Part shown: positions 35,197-43,494 of the stretch, piece by piece
Layout of the letters: each line of letters opens with the position of its first letter
How positions within the stretch are numbered: the first letter of the stretch is position 1
Assembly: GCA_963809965.1 (NCBI GenBank)
Contig: CAWELU010000001.1
Span: 1-64,000 of the forward strand
Source of the DNA: CAIWHR01 sp963809965
Lineage (GTDB): Bacteria; Pseudomonadota; Gammaproteobacteria; Burkholderiales; Casimicrobiaceae
Length of the DNA stretch: 64,000 bases
Direction: 5' to 3'
Made by a program: the position numbers and the translations under genes
The notes under the pieces: model-generated
What the model saw: only the letters and a program-made list of their open reading frames with translations
Databases searched by the model: none
What the model was told of the DNA's origin: nothing

Positions 35197-35583
35197 ATGC
35201 GCGCAAGTCTCGACCACATACACGTCTTCTCGACAAACCTCTCGGTTACGGTCGAGTTCTTCGAACAGATGTTTGGCGCCACGCTGGTTTGGGATGAAGA
35301 GGCCGCGGGTGCGCGAAACGTAAGGCTTCGGCTCGGGAACGCGTTCATTCAGGTCTACGACCAACCTCCGAAGACGCAAAGCGGGGGCGCGATTCATCAT
35401 ATCGGGATCGAGACCGACGATCTCGATGCGCTTGTTGCCCGCATGAAGGCGAACGGGCACCAGTTTCGCAACCCGGTTCGGGAGCAACCAAAGTTCAGGT
35501 ACGTGATGACCACCGGTCCCGATGATCTGTTGATCGAGCTTTTCCAATGCCTTGAGCCCGAGCGGTGGCAGCTGAAGACGTGA
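35197..35583 (+). CDS. VOC family protein
   Basis: A 128-residue single-domain vicinal-oxygen-chelate protein beginning MRASLDHIHVFSTNLSVTVE. Metal-ligand candidates are His in LDHIHVF, His in AIHHIGIETDDLD and Glu in DLLIELFQCL. The substrate is unknown. Its stop overlaps the next start (TGATG). Confidence 0.82.
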   Translation: MRASLDHIHVFSTNLSVTVEFFEQMFGATLVWDEEAAGARNVRLRLGNAFIQVYDQPPKTQSGGAIHHIGIETDDLDALVARMKANGHQFRNPVREQPKFRYVMTTGPDDLLIELFQCLEPERWQLKT

Positions 35584-35855
35584 TGGCGGACACCGTCATT
35601 GCGATCTATCCCGCTGAAACGCAAGACGCCGAGGCCGGCTTTCCCACTGTGTCGACGTACGAGCTTTTCACAGGCAGGAGGAGCGCGGCGAACGTTCGCC
35701 TGTACCAGCGGGACGGCCACACGATCAGGTATAGCTGCTCGATCTCGCCCACTGTGTCCATCACCTTCCTCGAGAAGACTGCGAAGGCAGCCACCCAACC
35801 CTCCCGGCTGGTGGCTGCGCGCGATCCGCGGCCGTTGTTGGTGGCGAATCAATAA
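35583..35855 (+). CDS. Hypothetical protein coupled to the VOC gene
   Basis: A 90-residue frame opening MADTVIAIYPAETQDAEAGF, sharing TGATG with the VOC stop. No domain is recognised. The C-terminal third (SRLVAARDPRPLLVANQ) has low-complexity, junction-like character, so the 3' half may be random read-through. Confidence 0.35.
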   Translation: MADTVIAIYPAETQDAEAGFPTVSTYELFTGRRSAANVRLYQRDGHTIRYSCSISPTVSITFLEKTAKAATQPSRLVAARDPRPLLVANQ

Positions 35856-35860
35856 CCCGC

Positions 35861-35938
35861 AACCTGAGGAGCGCGCGTGCGCTCGGGCTGAAAATTCCGC
35901 AATCCATTCTGCTCCGTGCCAACCGGATAATCGAATAA
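35861..35938 (+). pseudogene. Tail-only relic of an ABC_sub_bind gene (copy 6)
   Basis: The 25 codons NLRSARALGLKIPQSILLRA and NRIIE plus stop match the invariant C-terminus of the neighbouring binding proteins (NLKTAKALGLTIPQSLLLRA type). Nothing upstream belongs to the family, so only the last 78 bp survive. Confidence 0.75.
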
Positions 35939-36058
35939 TCGGCCTAAGCCAGGGCAGGAGTACGCGCATGGTGATCGAAGCACACACCGTACCCGGCCCC
36001 AGCCAAATCAGTACCGAGGGTCCATGATTGCAGACCGCCCCATGCAGAGCTTGGCAGA

Positions 36059-36160
36059 GCCGCCGAGGTCGCACAGCTGGTCGTACGGCTGGGTACGGAG
36101 GCGAGTCGATTCAACACTGACGCCGTATTCGACATGTCCGGCGGGCGGGCCAGGAACTGA
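36059..36160 (+). pseudogene. C-terminal relic of a short-chain dehydrogenase
   Basis: The frame AAEVAQLVVRLGTEASRFNT then DAVFDMSGGRARN and stop matches the C-terminal end of NAD(P)-dependent short-chain dehydrogenases (..VAxLVxFLGTEASRFNTGAVFDMSGGRATY). The Rossmann core is absent. Confidence 0.7.
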
Positions 36161-36292
36161 CGTGAAATCCGGCCTCACTCATGACAACGAGAATTGTCGG
36201 CGCGCCGAAGATGGTCCCTTCACGAGTGGACTTGATCCGCTTGCTTCGGGCCGCGTAGCGAGGTCGCCGGGCGTCAACTCCAGGAGGGAGCG

Positions 36293-36679
36293 GTGAGCAT
36301 TCGCATCGTGCGGCTAGGCAGCGAAAGAGCGAAAGACGAGGGTACTCGCATCGGAACGGTGCGCCGTCCACCGCGAGGCGTCCCCAAGGCCGAGTTCGCA
36401 TCACGGAACTGGTACGACGTTTGGTTTCCCAATCTTGCGCCAAGTGTCGAGACAATGAAGCTCGGCCAAGAGGCCAGGACACCGGCTCAGTGGTTTGCGT
36501 TCGAAAGAAAGTACCGGGCGGAGATGGCGACGCCCGAGAACAGTCATGCAATCGAGCTACTCGCGGTGCTTTCGCATCAAACGAACTTCTCCGTTGGCTG
36601 TTACTGCGAAAACGAAGCGCACTGCCACCGTTCGGTACTACGCTCGCTTCTCACGGAAAAAGGCGCCAAGCTCGGATAG
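36293..36679 (+). CDS. DUF488 family protein
   Basis: A 128-residue protein from GTG with GAGGGAG upstream. It shows the DUF488 pattern RNWYDVWFPNLAPS, then FSVGCYCENEAHCHRSVLRS near the C-terminus, with conserved Cys/His residues. The family is widespread and functionally undefined, sometimes linked to nucleic-acid or stress contexts. Confidence 0.82.
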   Translation: MSIRIVRLGSERAKDEGTRIGTVRRPPRGVPKAEFASRNWYDVWFPNLAPSVETMKLGQEARTPAQWFAFERKYRAEMATPENSHAIELLAVLSHQTNFSVGCYCENEAHCHRSVLRSLLTEKGAKLG

Positions 36680-36938
36680 CCGGCGCGCTGCCCGAATGAA
36701 ATGGTTGCGATTCTCTACTCGCTGAAGGGGAAGATCATTCGCGTATGACAGCCCGCGCTCTGCAGTCGAGCGCAACACGCCAAGAGCGGTACGCCACTCG
36801 GCTTGAACGTTTGAGCCTCAGGACAGTGCGGCTTACGTCGTGGACCGAAAACAGGCATCCCGGGCGCAGACTGAGCACAGGCCGAGATTGTCCTGGCGCG
36901 TGGTCCGGTGATTTCGGTGCTTGTGCAGCATCCTTGCG
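36680..36938. other. Junction with gene-tail remnants
   Basis: 259 bp. A short open piece near 36697-36748 (EMVAILYSLKGKIIRV then stop) resembles the end of an NTF2-like gene, but is too short to assign. CTTGAACGTTTGAG near 36803-36816 resembles a decayed right attC box. Confidence 0.3.
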
Positions 36939-37819
36939 ATGGGAAAGGTTCGGGTGAACAGGCGCGACAGCATCACCGCACTACTTGCCCTCGGCACAGT
37001 CGCCGGGCCGCGTGTTGGGCGCGCGCGAACCAAGCCCTCTGCGCAGACCAAGACGCTGGGCGTCTTGGCGCCTATTCCTGCTCAGGGTGCGGAGCGGCTT
37101 TTTGTGGGGGTTCTGCGCGCCGAGTTGAAGACGCGAGGGTGGATCGAAGGACAGAATCTGGTCATCGCGGGTGCCTTCGCCGACGTCAAGACCGAACGGT
37201 ATCCCGCGCGGGCCGAGAAACTGGTTCGCAAGGGGTGTGGATGTCATCTGGGCGATCACCGGACCGACGGCGGTCGCCGTAGCGCGGGCGACCAAGACGA
37301 TCCCGATCGTGTTCACGGCCGTCCCCTGGCCCGTCGAAACGGGCCTCATCGACTCGTTTGCTCGACCGGGACGCAATGTTACCGGGGTGTCGACCTACAC
37401 CGGAATCGAGGTATCGACGAAGCGGCTCGAGTTCCTCAAGGAAATCGCGCCAACCGCGACCGGGCTTTCCTGGATTCTCGATCCGAGCATGGAGGCAAAG
37501 GTGAATGGGGGCAGATTCGGCATTCGACCCCTGCTCGACCCGGCGGCAAGAAGGCTGGGTTATGACGTCCGCTATCATACGTTGCGAAAGAGGAAGACTT
37601 TGACCCCGCCTTCGCGGACATTCTCCACTGGCACGAGCAGGCGTTGGCGGTCGCGGGCAGTCCTATGATCTATGCGGCGCGCGAGCGCATCGCCGCCTTT
37701 GCCCTGCGGTCAACCGCCCGGACACGTACGAACTGGTGATCAATCGCAAGACTGCCAAGGCCCTTGGCCTCCAGATCCCGCAATCGGTACTGGCCCGCGT
37801 CCCCCGATGGGTCGAATGA
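36939..37819 (+). pseudogene. ABC_sub_bind substrate-binding protein, copy 7, frameshifted
   Basis: Three frames join collinearly: a signal peptide and RGWIEGQNLVIAGAFADVKT; then GVDVIWAITGPTAVAVARAT with PIVFTAVPWPVETGLIDSFA and VTGVSTYTGIEVSTKRLEFL; then EDFDPAFADILHWHEQALAV and, after another gap, YELVINRKTAKALGLQIPQS. There are at least three breaks (near 37235, 37590 and 37715), the last with missing sequence. This is a genuine decayed copy, unlike the single surplus bases in the flanks. Confidence 0.8.
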
Positions 37820-37855
37820 CAGATCCGGCAATGGACTTCCGGTAGGAGGCATCGG

Positions 37856-38677
37856 ATGCGATCTCAAGCAGAGAAAGGGAGTGACTTTCGCGCACTCCAC
37901 GAACGCGACGGCGCATTCATCATCCCCAATCCGTGGGACGTTGGCACGGCGCGGCTCCTTGCGCGCCTGGGCTTTGAGGCGCTGGCGACCACGAGCGCCG
38001 GGTATGCGTTCTCCGCCGGGCAGCGGGACAACACGATTGGCCGCGACAGTATGATGACGCATGTCGCGGCCATCGCTTCAGCCACCGATTTGCCCGTAAG
38101 CGCCGATCTCGAGAACGGCTTCGGGGATGATCCCGAAACGGTCGCGGAGACCATCCGGCTTGCCGCGCTGGCCGGGCTTGTCGGCGGCTCGATCGAGGAT
38201 TCCACCAATCGCCCGGGTGATCCGATTTACGAGCATCAACTGGCGGCTGATCGAGTCCGCGCTGCGGCGGAAGCGGCGCGCTCGCTTCCCTTTCCTTTCA
38301 CACTGACGGGACGGGCGGAAAACTACCTTGTCGGTCGGCCCGATCTCAAGGACACGGTCAAGCGGCTTCAGTCCTATCAGGAAGCCGGTGCGGATGTTCT
38401 TTATGCACCGGGCCTGACGAGCAAGGATGACATCGCCGCGGTGGTCCGTTCCGTTGATCGCCCGGTGAACGTCGTGATGGGGCTGCAAGGCGTTCAACTG
38501 AGTCTCGAAGCGCTTTCGGAGATTGGGGTGAAGCGCGTCAGCGTCGGCAGTGCCCTCTCGCGCGCTGCCCTCGGTGCTTTCCTTCGCGCGGCCCGGGAAA
38601 TGCGAGAGCACGGCACGTTCACCTTCGCCGACCATGCGGTGAGCTATCGGGAAATCAGCGCCATGTTCGACGCCTGA
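37856..38677 (+). CDS. Isocitrate lyase / PEP mutase superfamily protein
   Basis: A 273-residue TIM-barrel protein of the isocitrate lyase/phosphoenolpyruvate mutase family: IIPNPWDVGTARLLARLGFE, VSADLENGFGDDPETVAETI (metal-binding Asp/Glu), GGSIEDSTNRPG and FTLTGRAENYLVGRPDLKDT. It lacks the KKCGH loop of true isocitrate lyase, so a C-C lyase such as a 2-methylisocitrate or oxaloacetate-type activity is more likely. It is a single gene. Confidence 0.87.
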   Translation: MRSQAEKGSDFRALHERDGAFIIPNPWDVGTARLLARLGFEALATTSAGYAFSAGQRDNTIGRDSMMTHVAAIASATDLPVSADLENGFGDDPETVAETIRLAALAGLVGGSIEDSTNRPGDPIYEHQLAADRVRAAAEAARSLPFPFTLTGRAENYLVGRPDLKDTVKRLQSYQEAGADVLYAPGLTSKDDIAAVVRSVDRPVNVVMGLQGVQLSLEALSEIGVKRVSVGSALSRAALGAFLRAAREMREHGTFTFADHAVSYREISAMFDA

Positions 38678-38761
38678 CCCACACCGCAGCCCAAGCGCGT
38701 TGCCTTCCAAGGGTGGTGCCCGACACGGGCGTAGGGTGGATCGGCGCATGAGGGTTCGACT

Positions 38762-39565
38762 ATGGACCACAAACAAGTGTCCGACACGTGGAAGCGCGGG
38801 GACCCGTACGAACAGTACGTAGGCCGCTGGAGCCGCCGGGTCGCGCCCGCGTTTCTCTCCTGGTTGGGCGTTGCCACGGGCCGCAAGTGGCTCGACGTCG
38901 GTTGCGGCACGGGAGCGCTTTGTGCAGCGATCGTGGACCACTGTTCGCCCGCGTCGGTCGCCGGCGTCGAGCCGTCGGAAGGATTTCTCGAGACGGCGAG
39001 AAAGCATCTCGGGGAGCGGGCAGCGCTTCGCCAAGGCAGTGCCACAGCGATCCCGCTGGACGATGCGTCGGTGGATGTGGTGGTCTCGGGGCTCGTCTTG
39101 AACTTCGTTCCGGACCAGCGTGCCGCAATGGCCGAGATGGCGAGGGTGACGGACAGCGGGGGCATCATCGGGGCCTATGTCTGGGATTACTCTGAAAAGA
39201 TGGAGCTCATGCGATTCTTTTGGGACGCCGCGGTCGAGCTCAGTCCAGATGCCTCGAAGCTGGACGAAGGGATCCGCTTTCCGCTATGCCGCCCGGAGGC
39301 GCTCGTGGAGCTCTTTTCCCGCGCCGAACTGAATGCGGTCGACGTGACGCCAATCGAAATACCGACGCGGTTCGAGAGCTTCGACGACTACTGGCAGCCA
39401 TTCCTGGGCGGGCAGGGTCCCGCTCCCGCTTACGCCATGTCGCTTCCCGAGCCCGCGCGAGCGCGCCTGCGTGACCACCTGCGTGAGCGACTTCCGGTGC
39501 AGGCAGACGGGTCGATCTCATTGACCGCCCGGGCTTGGGCAATTCGTGCAACCGTTGCGAAGTAG
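38762..39565 (+). CDS. SAM-dependent methyltransferase (intact paralogue)
   Basis: A 267-residue class-I methyltransferase: WSRRVAPAFLSWLGVATGRK, WLDVGCGTGALCAAIVDHCS, SGLVLNFVPDQRAAMAEMAR, AYVWDYSEKMELMRFFWDAA and the C-terminal ADGSISLTARAWAIRAT. It is the full-length relative of the internally deleted gene at 17951-18526. The product is unknown; the family is common in soil bacteria. Its TAG stop lies in the following attC-like element. Confidence 0.87.
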   Translation: MDHKQVSDTWKRGDPYEQYVGRWSRRVAPAFLSWLGVATGRKWLDVGCGTGALCAAIVDHCSPASVAGVEPSEGFLETARKHLGERAALRQGSATAIPLDDASVDVVVSGLVLNFVPDQRAAMAEMARVTDSGGIIGAYVWDYSEKMELMRFFWDAAVELSPDASKLDEGIRFPLCRPEALVELFSRAELNAVDVTPIEIPTRFESFDDYWQPFLGGQGPAPAYAMSLPEPARARLRDHLRERLPVQADGSISLTARAWAIRATVAK

Positions 39566-40097
39566 CTCCAGCGGACCCCCGACCGCTGGCTTCGCCAGCC
39601 TCCCCGGTCCGCTCCGGTCAAGATCAGGCGGCAACTTTGAGCCACGCACACCCCAGCTCATATGTCTCGCGGCCGCATCCGCGCTCGCACCGGCAACGGC
39701 CCACGCACAGGATGCATCGGCGCTTGTGGTCTTCCTTGCGCCGCCGGTACTGCTTGCTCCGTTTATCGCGGCGCTGATCCGCCGCAGATGGCTGCGTCAA
39801 ATCAACGGCACGCCACCCTTGGTCCGCACTCTGCTCGCGCTGGGCACCTTGGAGTTCGTGCTTTGGCTCCTTACCGCCTGGTTCGCAGCGGTCGTGTACT
39901 TCCAGGGAAAGTGGGGCGCGACGTTGGCGCTTGGTGCGACAATGACTGCCATCCTGTTCCTGGATCGGCGCCTCGGCGCACCGCACCGGTCGTGGTTGTT
40001 TTCGCTGGCCTTCATGACGGTCTTTCCTGGTGCCTGGCTCCTTGTGCAACCGCTCTGGTATTGGCTCGTCCTGTTGTGGGAACGTCTTGCCGCCTGA
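39546..40097 (+). CDS. Membrane protein, start uncertain
   Basis: From about 39655 the frame encodes a signal-like segment (ICLAAASALAPATAHAQDAS) and three or four transmembrane helices (LVVFLAPPVLLAPFIAALIR, TLEFVLWLLTAWFAAVVYFQ, TLALGATMTAILFL, WLVLLWERLAA). The only in-frame ATG is inside the previous gene and the attC-like element, so the real start is unclear or the 5' end was lost at cassette insertion. The function is unknown. Confidence 0.5.
   Translation: MQPLRSSSSGPPTAGFASLPGPLRSRSGGNFEPRTPQLICLAAASALAPATAHAQDASALVVFLAPPVLLAPFIAALIRRRWLRQINGTPPLVRTLLALGTLEFVLWLLTAWFAAVVYFQGKWGATLALGATMTAILFLDRRLGAPHRSWLFSLAFMTVFPGAWLLVQPLWYWLVLLWERLAA
39562..39629 (+). repeat. attC-like element after the methyltransferase
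   Basis: The 8-bp arms AGCGGACC (39570-39577) and GGTCCGCT (39606-39613) pair perfectly, with a second hairpin (CTGGC/GCCAG) in the loop. The outer boxes are degraded: GTAGCTC (containing the stop codon) and ATCAGGC (39623-39629). The arm sequence and single-gene context fit a soil attC. Confidence 0.45.
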
Positions 40098-40131
40098 CCT
40101 GCTATTCGACGCGCGGCGAAGCCGGCTGGCG

Positions 40132-40473
40132 ATGGCCATCCGTCAACTGGTCGGCGCATACTTGGACGCGGAGCGCGTCGAAGCCTCGTTCGAAATCATG
40201 GGCGTCGATAGCCAGCTCATCGAAGACGGCACCTATTACGTGATCGAAAGCGACGGCCGTATCGTAGGTTGCGGCGGCTGGTGCCGACGCGCGACGCTGT
40301 TTGGAGGCGATCACGCCGCTGGCCGCGATACGCGTCTGCTCGATCCGAAGGTCGATCTTGCCCGCGTGCGTGCGATGTACACGCACCCGGATTTCGCGAG
40401 ACGCGGTATCGGCTGGCTTGTTCTCACCTTGTGCGCGCGCATGGGCAAACCAGTGACCGCCAGCTCAAGCTGA
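40132..40473 (+). pseudogene. GNAT acetyltransferase fragment
   Basis: The frame carries GVDSQLIEDGTYYVIESDGR, GCGGWCRRATLFGGD and MYTHPDFARRGIGWLVLTLC, the core of a GNAT protein including the acetyl-CoA loop RRGIG. The first beta-strand region is missing and the C-terminal third is replaced by ARMGKPVTASSS and stop. It is truncated at both ends. Confidence 0.7.
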
Positions 40474-40531
40474 CCGTCAGCGGGACGATCGGAGTTGTGC
40501 GGCCGGCGCGCAACAGGCTGGGGTTCATCCG

Positions 40532-41569
40532 ATGACATTGCAAAAACTTCTGGGCATTGAGCTGCCGATCATTCAGGCACCCATGGCAGGGGTGCAGGGC
40601 AGCGCGCTGGCGATTGCGGTGTCCAATGCCGGCGGTTTGGGTTCACTGCCCTGCGCCATGCTCGCGCTTGACGCGATGCGCAGCGAGCTTGCCGCGATCA
40701 AGGCACAATCCGGCCGCCCCTACAACGTGAACTTCTTCTGTCACGTTCCACCCACGGCCAGTGCCGAGCGCGAAGGAGCGTGGCGAGCTGCGCTCGCGCC
40801 CTATTACAGGGAGCTCGGAATCGATGCGGCCACGATTCCGAGCGGACCTGGGCGAGTGCCGTTCAGCTCCGAAGCCGCGGACGTGCTCGCCGAATTCAAG
40901 CCCGCCGTGGTGAGCTTCCATTTTGGCCTGCCATCGCCGGCGTTGGTTGCGCGCGTGAAGGCGTGGGGCTCAATAATTCTCTCCTCGGCGACCACGGTTG
41001 ACGAAGCCCTTTGGCTGCAAGCAAACGGGGTCGACGCGATCATTGCACAGGGGCTCGAGGCGGGCGGGCATCGGGGCCTCTTCCTGTCCGAGGACTTGAG
41101 TGCGCAGGTTGGCACACTGGCGCTCGTGCCACAGATTGTGCGGGCGGTGAGCCTTCCCGTCATCGCCGCCGGGGGTATCGCGGATGCCAAAGGCGTTGCC
41201 GCCGCCATTGCCCTCGGCGCGGCCGGCGTCCAGAGCGGAACCGCATATCTGCTCTGCCCCGAGGCTACGACGAGCGCGGTGCATCGCGCCGCACTGACAA
41301 GCTACGCCGCCCGCCATACGGCGCTCACGAATGTCTTCACGGGTCGGCCGGCCCGTGGAATCGTCAACCGGATCATGCGAGAGCTTGGCCCGATGAGTCC
41401 GACTGCGCCCGCGTTTCCGTTAGCCACCTCGGCCATCGCCCCTTTGCGCGCGAAGGCCGAGGCGCAAGGTTCGAGTGACTTCTCCCCACTGTGGTCTGGC
41501 CAGAACGCCAGCGGATGCAAGACGGTCCCCGCCGCTCAACTCACGCGGGAACTGGCGACTAATCTCTAG
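40532..41569 (+). CDS. Nitronate monooxygenase family flavoprotein
   Basis: A 345-residue FMN-dependent TIM barrel starting MTLQKLLGIELPIIQAPMAG. Family marks are SNAGGLGSLPCAML, FNFF-like NVNFFCHVPPTAS, ANGVDAIIAQGLEAGGHRGL (catalytic His region), PVIAAGGIADAKGVAAAIAL and GAAGVQSGTAYLLCPEA. It oxidises alkyl nitronates or reduces related substrates. It is a stand-alone gene within the array. Confidence 0.9.
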   Translation: MTLQKLLGIELPIIQAPMAGVQGSALAIAVSNAGGLGSLPCAMLALDAMRSELAAIKAQSGRPYNVNFFCHVPPTASAEREGAWRAALAPYYRELGIDAATIPSGPGRVPFSSEAADVLAEFKPAVVSFHFGLPSPALVARVKAWGSIILSSATTVDEALWLQANGVDAIIAQGLEAGGHRGLFLSEDLSAQVGTLALVPQIVRAVSLPVIAAGGIADAKGVAAAIALGAAGVQSGTAYLLCPEATTSAVHRAALTSYAARHTALTNVFTGRPARGIVNRIMRELGPMSPTAPAFPLATSAIAPLRAKAEAQGSSDFSPLWSGQNASGCKTVPAAQLTRELATNL

Positions 41570-41765
41570 TGACTCGTCCAACCTGGCTGGCTCGTGATAT
41601 CTCGGCGATGCGGATGCACCCTGACCTGTCGTCACTGCGGACGCCAGCCGGCGGGCCTGCGTCTAGGCTATTGGGACCGATTGACTCTTGTCAAAACGCT
41701 GCACGAAGAACGCTGCCCAGCGTTGCAACCCCCAGTCGAAATCGTCATTGATGGAGGCCTGCCAA
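41570..41765. other. Junction with weak attC-like arms
   Basis: 196 bp. GTCCAAC at 41576 is followed by GGCTGGC, which pairs with GCCAGCC about 55 bp later, and a TCTAGGC near 41666 could be a degraded right box. No gene is seen. Confidence 0.3.
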
Positions 41766-42203
41766 ATGTCCCGTGTTAGCACCTACCTGAACTTCGCTCG
41801 TTCCACCGAACAGGCGTTTGTGTTCTACCGCTCCGTTTTCGGGGGAGAGTTCGCTGGTCCCCTTCACCGCTTCGGCGACGTTCCTGCCGCGCCAGGCCAA
41901 CCACCGTTGGCCGAGTCCGACAAGAACCTCGTGATGCACGTCGCACTTCCAATCCTCGGCGGCCATGTATTGATGGGAACCGATGCTCCGGAGTCGATGG
42001 GCTTCGTGTTGACGCAGGGCAACAATGTCTACATCAATCTCGAGCCCGATACCCGTGCCGAGACCGACAGACTCTTCAATGCCCTATCGATCAACGGGAA
42101 GGTGGAGATGCCCCTGCAGGAGATGTTCTGGGGTGGCTACTTCGGCAGCATTACCGATCAGTTCGGGATCCGCTGGATGTTCAACTGCGCCAGCAGGACG
42201 TGA
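41766..42203 (+). CDS. VOC family protein (PhnB-like)
   Basis: A 145-residue protein: YLNFARSTEQAFVFYRSVFG, then LVMHVALPILGGHVLMGTDA and MFWGGYFGSITDQFGIRWMF. The pattern is that of PhnB/YkcA-like VOC proteins, which usually lack strong metal ligands. GGAGG precedes the ATG. The function is unknown. Confidence 0.85.
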   Translation: MSRVSTYLNFARSTEQAFVFYRSVFGGEFAGPLHRFGDVPAAPGQPPLAESDKNLVMHVALPILGGHVLMGTDAPESMGFVLTQGNNVYINLEPDTRAETDRLFNALSINGKVEMPLQEMFWGGYFGSITDQFGIRWMFNCASRT

Positions 42204-42323
42204 GTTGTTCCGGATCAAGTTGACGCTTGGCCCGGTGCTCGATCGGACGTCGCGCACGCGGGTCGCCGGTTTGCCAATTCGTTTCGCTTACAAGACCCAG
42301 GTCCCCCTGGACGGAAGGCGTCG

Positions 42324-43421
42324 ATGACATCCCTCCCCCGACTCACGATCCGCGAGCTGCGTGTTCGCGCGGTCAATGTGCCGATGCGGTTGCCGTTGCA
42401 AACCAGTGGAGGCACGATCAGCATTGCTCCGCTCGCCTTGATCGACCTCGCCACCGACGAAGGGGTGACCGGGACCGCATACCTTTTCTGCTACACACCG
42501 CTGGCGTTGAAGCCGGTGATCGAGCTTTTCGCGAACCTGACGTCGCTGATCAAGGGCGACCCGGTCGCGCCAGTTGACCTCGACCGGAAGCTGCGCCGCC
42601 AATTTCGACTCCTGGGATCAAAGGGCCTGACAGGCATGGCAATGGCGGGCATCGACATGGCTGCGTGGGATGCGCTCTCCAGGGCTCATGGGGTGTCGCT
42701 GGCGAGGATGCTTGGCGGCGAGCTGCGACCCATTCCGGCGTACAACAGTTGCGGCCTGGGATTGATTGGAAGCGAAAGTGCTGCCGCAGAAGCAGAAAGC
42801 TTGGTGGCCCCGAGCTTTCCTGCGATCAAGGTCAGGCTGGGGTATGCCGATCCGAAAGCGGATGTCGACGTGGTGCGCGCCGTAAGACGCGCGATCGGAG
42901 ACGATGTTCAACTGATGGCCGACTACAACCAGGCGCTCTCGGTTCCCGAAGCCATCAAGCGAACCGAAACCCTGTCGGGCGAGGGGTTGTACTGGATCGA
43001 AGAGCCGACGCTCGCGGATGACTTCGCGGGTCATGCGCAGGTCCGCCGCAAGTCCAGGATTCCCATCCAGATGGGAGAGAACTGGTGGGGACCGCAGGAA
43101 ATGACGAGCGGTCTCGCGGCCGGCGCCTCCGACTTTGGCATGCCTGACGCGATGAAGATTGGCGGCGTCACCGGCTGGGTGAGGGCCGCGGCCATCGCCG
43201 AGTCCGCTGGTCTGCCGCTTTCAAGCCACCTGTTTCCGGAAGTGAGCGCCCATCTGCTCGCGGTTACCCCGACGTGTCACTGGCTGGAGTACGTTGACTG
43301 GGCCAACCCGATACTGCAGGAACCCCTCAGGATAGAGAATGGCCGCGCGATAGTCCCCGATGTGCCCGGTTGTGGCATCGACTGGAATGAAGAAAACGTA
43401 CTGCGCTACCTGGCGACGTGA
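42324..43421 (+). CDS. Mandelate racemase-like enolase superfamily enzyme (K166R-type substitution)
   Basis: A 365-residue protein closely following the mandelate racemase pattern: IKVRLGYADPKADV, LMADYNQALSVPEAIKR (metal Asp), YWIEEPTLADDFAGHAQVRR (metal Glu), IQMGENWWGPQEM (metal Glu), MPDAMKIGGVTGWVRAAAIA and LPLSSHLFPEVSAHLL (catalytic His302). The first catalytic Lys (Lys169) is kept, but the second, the S-specific base of mandelate racemase, is Arg171. This predicts altered or one-sided proton transfer. It is a stand-alone gene in the array. Confidence 0.85.
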   Translation: MTSLPRLTIRELRVRAVNVPMRLPLQTSGGTISIAPLALIDLATDEGVTGTAYLFCYTPLALKPVIELFANLTSLIKGDPVAPVDLDRKLRRQFRLLGSKGLTGMAMAGIDMAAWDALSRAHGVSLARMLGGELRPIPAYNSCGLGLIGSESAAAEAESLVAPSFPAIKVRLGYADPKADVDVVRAVRRAIGDDVQLMADYNQALSVPEAIKRTETLSGEGLYWIEEPTLADDFAGHAQVRRKSRIPIQMGENWWGPQEMTSGLAAGASDFGMPDAMKIGGVTGWVRAAAIAESAGLPLSSHLFPEVSAHLLAVTPTCHWLEYVDWANPILQEPLRIENGRAIVPDVPGCGIDWNEENVLRYLAT

Positions 43422-43494
43422 GCCGAGACAGACACCCGGAAGGTCAGCTCGAGCGTGGTGGTTCACTCTTACTGTCGGGTCTCTCCCTAGAACC

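Noticed and set aside
38678..38761. Junction after the PEP-mutase-like gene as an attC site
   Set aside because: It opens with GCCTGAC but no right box or pairing arms could be found.
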